In this document: piece after piece, positions 61,986 to 64,000 of the stretch
How the letters are laid out: each line of letters starts with the position of its first letter
Position numbering within the stretch: the stretch's first letter is position 1
NCBI GenBank assembly: GCA_900116395.1
Contig: FPAN01000006.1
Location: 62,001 to 126,000 of the forward strand
Direction: 5' to 3'
Length of the DNA stretch: 64,000 nt
DNA from: Lachnospiraceae bacterium XBD2001
GTDB lineage: Bacteria > Bacillota > Clostridia > Lachnospirales > Lachnospiraceae
Notes under the pieces: model-generated
What the model was told of the DNA's origin: nothing
What the model saw: the letters and a program-made list of their open reading frames with translations, nothing else
Databases searched by the model: none
Translations under genes and position numbers: made by a program

Positions 61986-62987
61986 ATGATGAATTCTTCG
62001 GATATCGGAATTGATTTAGGAACTGCCAGCATTCTGGTATATTTACGTGGCAAGGGCGTTGTCCTTAAGGAGCCGTCTGTTGTCGCATTTGATCGTGATA
62101 CCAATAAGATTCGTGCCATCGGTGAAGAGGCTCGCTTGATGCTTGGTCGTACACCGGGCAACATCGTAGCTGTTCGTCCGCTTCGTCAGGGTGTTATTTC
62201 TGATTACACCGTTACGGAGAAGATGATTAAGTACTTCATCCAGAAGGCTCTTGGTAAGAAGAGCTATCGTAAGCCGCGCATCAGCGTATGCGTACCAAGT
62301 GGTGTTACTGAAGTTGAGAAGCGTGCCGTTGAGGATGCAGCTTATGCAGCAGGCGCACGTGAAGTATTTATTATTGAAGAGCCAATCGCAGCTGCAATCG
62401 GTGCAGGCATCGATATTAGTAAGCCATGCGGTAATATGATTGTTGATATCGGTGGTGGTACCGCAGATATCGCTGTTATCTCTCTTGGTGGTTCTGTTGT
62501 CAGCACCTCTATTAAGATTGCCGGTGATGACTTCGACGAGGCATTGGTTCGTTACATGCGTAAGAAGCATAACCTCTTAATCGGTGAGCGTACCGCAGAG
62601 GATATGAAGATTAACATCGGAACCTGCTTCCCATTGCCACAGCCGGAGACCATGAATGTTCGTGGCCGTAACTTAGTAACCGGTTTGCCGAAGACCATTG
62701 AGGTATCTTCTGAGGAGACCGAGGAGGCCCTTCGTGAGCCGACTTCCCAGATTGTAGAAGCTGTTCACAGCGTATTAGAGAAGACTCCGCCGGAATTGGC
62801 AGCCGATGTTGCTGACCGTGGAATCGTATTGACCGGTGGTGGTGCATTACTTCGCGGCTTGGAAGAGCTGATGGAGGATCGTACCGGAATCAATACCATT
62901 ACTGCAGAAGAAGCAATGACTTGTGTAGCAATCGGTACCGGTAAGTATGTAGAATTTATGGCCGGAGATCGTTCCGGAATGGAATAA
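61986..62987 (+). CDS. mbl: MreB-family actin homologue Mbl
   Basis: 333-residue bacterial actin guiding lateral wall synthesis. Nucleotide-binding motifs DLGTAS (about 9-14) and VDIGGGTADIAV (about 154-165) and the late LTGGGALLRGLEE are intact. Mbl rather than MreB is favoured by position before flhO/flhP, as in Bacillus, and by the absence of mreCD. AAGGAG is 11 bases before ATG 61986, which is followed by a second ATG. Confidence 0.9.
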   Translation: MMNSSDIGIDLGTASILVYLRGKGVVLKEPSVVAFDRDTNKIRAIGEEARLMLGRTPGNIVAVRPLRQGVISDYTVTEKMIKYFIQKALGKKSYRKPRISVCVPSGVTEVEKRAVEDAAYAAGAREVFIIEEPIAAAIGAGIDISKPCGNMIVDIGGGTADIAVISLGGSVVSTSIKIAGDDFDEALVRYMRKKHNLLIGERTAEDMKINIGTCFPLPQPETMNVRGRNLVTGLPKTIEVSSEETEEALREPTSQIVEAVHSVLEKTPPELAADVADRGIVLTGGGALLRGLEELMEDRTGINTITAEEAMTCVAIGTGKYVEFMAGDRSGME

Positions 62988-62995
62988 GATACAAT

Positions 62996-63028
62996 AAGAT
63001 GCCTGATGGAATTCAGGCATCTTTTTTT
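62996..63028 (+). terminator. terminator after mbl
   Basis: AAGATGCCTGA (62996-63006) and TCAGGCATCTT (63013-63023) with a 6-base loop and seven T. Confidence 0.9.
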
Positions 63029-63039
63029 ATAAAAAGTGT

Positions 63040-63066
63040 TAAGAATTGTAAAGAAATATCCGATAT
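63040..63066 (+). promoter_or_regulatory. possible sigma-D (flagellar) promoter for flhO
   Basis: CCGATAT at 63060-63066 matches the sigma-28 -10 element, with TAAG (63040-63043; consensus TAAA) 16 bases upstream. It lies 44 bases before flhO. Confidence 0.5.
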
Positions 63067-63109
63067 CTACTCTGAAGAATATTTCTGACCTTTTTTACAG
63101 GAGGCTTAC

Positions 63110-63910
63110 ATGGTAAAAGGACTCTATACCGCTTTTACTGGAATGATACAAGAACAGCGCAGATTGGATGTGCTCTCCAATAATTTGGCGAACGCAACCA
63201 CCATCGGCTACAAGAAGGAAGGTGCAACTTCTGTTGCTTTTGCGGATGAGTTGGCACTTCGTATCAAGGATACGTCCGTTGCAATGATGCCGCAGCGCTT
63301 GGGTAATATTAATCTTGGCGTGAAGGTAGGAGAACTGTATACCGATTATACCCAGGGAAGCCTTCGTATGACTGATGAAGCCAGTGATTTGGCTATCGCA
63401 GGCAATGGCTTTTTTGCCATTGAATATACAGACAAGCAGGGAAATACTTCCATCAAGTATACACGTAACGGAGAGTTCACCGTGGACAATCTCGGTTACA
63501 TGCGTACCAGCGATGGAGATTACTTATTGAACCAGGCCGGTGCAACCAATTCTACTACCGGTCAGGGAAGTTGGGTTCGTGTAGACCCGTTACAGAAATA
63601 CACCATTGATTCACAGGGAAATATCTTCCAGAACAATGTAATCGTCGGACAGGTCGGTGTTGTAGACATTGAAGACTACAATTATCTGGCGAAGTACGGC
63701 GAGAACCTCTATGATCTGGTAGATGGTGGCAATGTAATCGCAAGTGACGCTTCCGTGGAGCAAGGATGCTTAGAAGCCTCGAACGTTAATGTAGTGGACG
63801 AAATGGTTTCCATGATTACCATCCAGAGAGCCTACGAAGCAGGTCAGAAGATGATTCAGACCGAGGATAGCACTCTCGAAATGGCAGTCAGCCAGGTTGG
63901 CCGTGTATAA
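63110..63910 (+). CDS. flhO: flagellar basal-body rod protein FlhO (FlgF/FlgG family)
   Basis: 266-residue rod/hook family protein. The N-terminal rod signature MVKGLYTAFTGMIQEQRRLDVLSNNLANATT and the C-terminal EASNVNVVDEMVSMITIQRAYEA-type segment bracket a central DLAIAGNGFFAI domain. It forms part of the distal rod or its base. Position after mbl and before a second rod gene matches Bacillus flhO-flhP. Confidence 0.92.
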   Translation: MVKGLYTAFTGMIQEQRRLDVLSNNLANATTIGYKKEGATSVAFADELALRIKDTSVAMMPQRLGNINLGVKVGELYTDYTQGSLRMTDEASDLAIAGNGFFAIEYTDKQGNTSIKYTRNGEFTVDNLGYMRTSDGDYLLNQAGATNSTTGQGSWVRVDPLQKYTIDSQGNIFQNNVIVGQVGVVDIEDYNYLAKYGENLYDLVDGGNVIASDASVEQGCLEASNVNVVDEMVSMITIQRAYEAGQKMIQTEDSTLEMAVSQVGRV

Positions 63911-63927
63911 GAGAGGAGAGCATTCTT

Positions 63928-64000
63928 ATGGTTAGATCATTATGGACCGCAGCAAGCGGCATGAGAGCAGAGCAGGTTAGTATGGATACGTTGTCCAATA
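63928..64000 (+). CDS. flhP: flagellar rod protein FlhP (FlgG family), partial
   Basis: The first 24 codons are visible before the window ends (MVRSLWTAASGMRAEQVSMD), the N-terminal rod signature of FlgG/FlhP. GAGAGGAG lies 9 bases upstream of ATG 63928. The gap to flhO is 17 bases, so they form an operon. Confidence 0.88.
   Translation, partial: MVRSLWTAASGMRAEQVSMDTLSN

Overview
The window looks like chromosome of a flagellated, probably non-sporulating member of the Lachnospiraceae (Clostridia). Supporting signs are the block rqcP-divIC-tilS-hpt-ftsH without the sporulation genes yabP, yabQ and spoIIE, the mbl-flhO-flhP order at the right end, a clostridial Ech-type hydrogenase operon, strong AGGAGG ribosome binding sites and many extended -10 promoters reading TGCTATAAT. 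I see no prophage, insertion sequence, rRNA or CRISPR array. Family placement is inference from gene content.

Layout. 1-7118: a PEGA-domain lipoprotein, HU, a 630-bp array of nested inverted repeats, then rqcP, divIC, tilS, hpt and ftsH. 7181-9346: a candidate C-rich small RNA and a cytoplasmic GH13 alpha-glucosidase. 9408-15782: a TetM-like GTPase fused to a Rae1/YacP-type NYN nuclease, overlapping a YhaO/YhaN (SbcD/SbcC-like) pair. 15840-15986: tRNA-Phe and tRNA-Gly. 16072-27858: hydrogenase region, with hypA divergent from echABCDEF-hypFCDE and two tandem hypB genes. 27836-31923: a GGDEF cyclase coupled to the second hypB, a DUF4854-like lipoprotein, a phosphohexomutase and a PilZ protein. 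31925-33927 (minus strand): a candidate small RNA with repeated hairpin loops, a zinc-ribbon/HTH protein and PIN-PhoH.

34152-45819: murI, a D,D-carboxypeptidase, glpP, a WYL regulator, an SDR/HD/membrane-protein operon, hpf, plsC, veg, a CwlO/PcsB-like NlpC hydrolase, a SurA-like membrane protein, map and a CgeB-like glycosyltransferase. 45825-46328: a 786-bp gap that appears to carry a roughly 500-nt minus-strand RNA. 46606-49512: secA and a small hypothetical protein. 49647-56791: a maltodextrin locus under a LacI-family regulator, with three copies of its likely operator. 56992-61864: uvrB and uvrA. 61986-64000: mbl, flhO and the start of flhP.

How the genes work together. The Ech complex with HypA-F should couple ferredoxin oxidation to H2 formation and ion pumping. 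The maltodextrin locus binds, imports and hydrolyses starch oligosaccharides but lacks its own ATPase. The GGDEF and PilZ proteins are a possible c-di-GMP writer and reader in a motile cell. The least explained items are the GTPase-Rae1 fusion, three candidate non-coding RNAs, the nested hairpin array and three genes whose promoters place the transcription start on the start codon.
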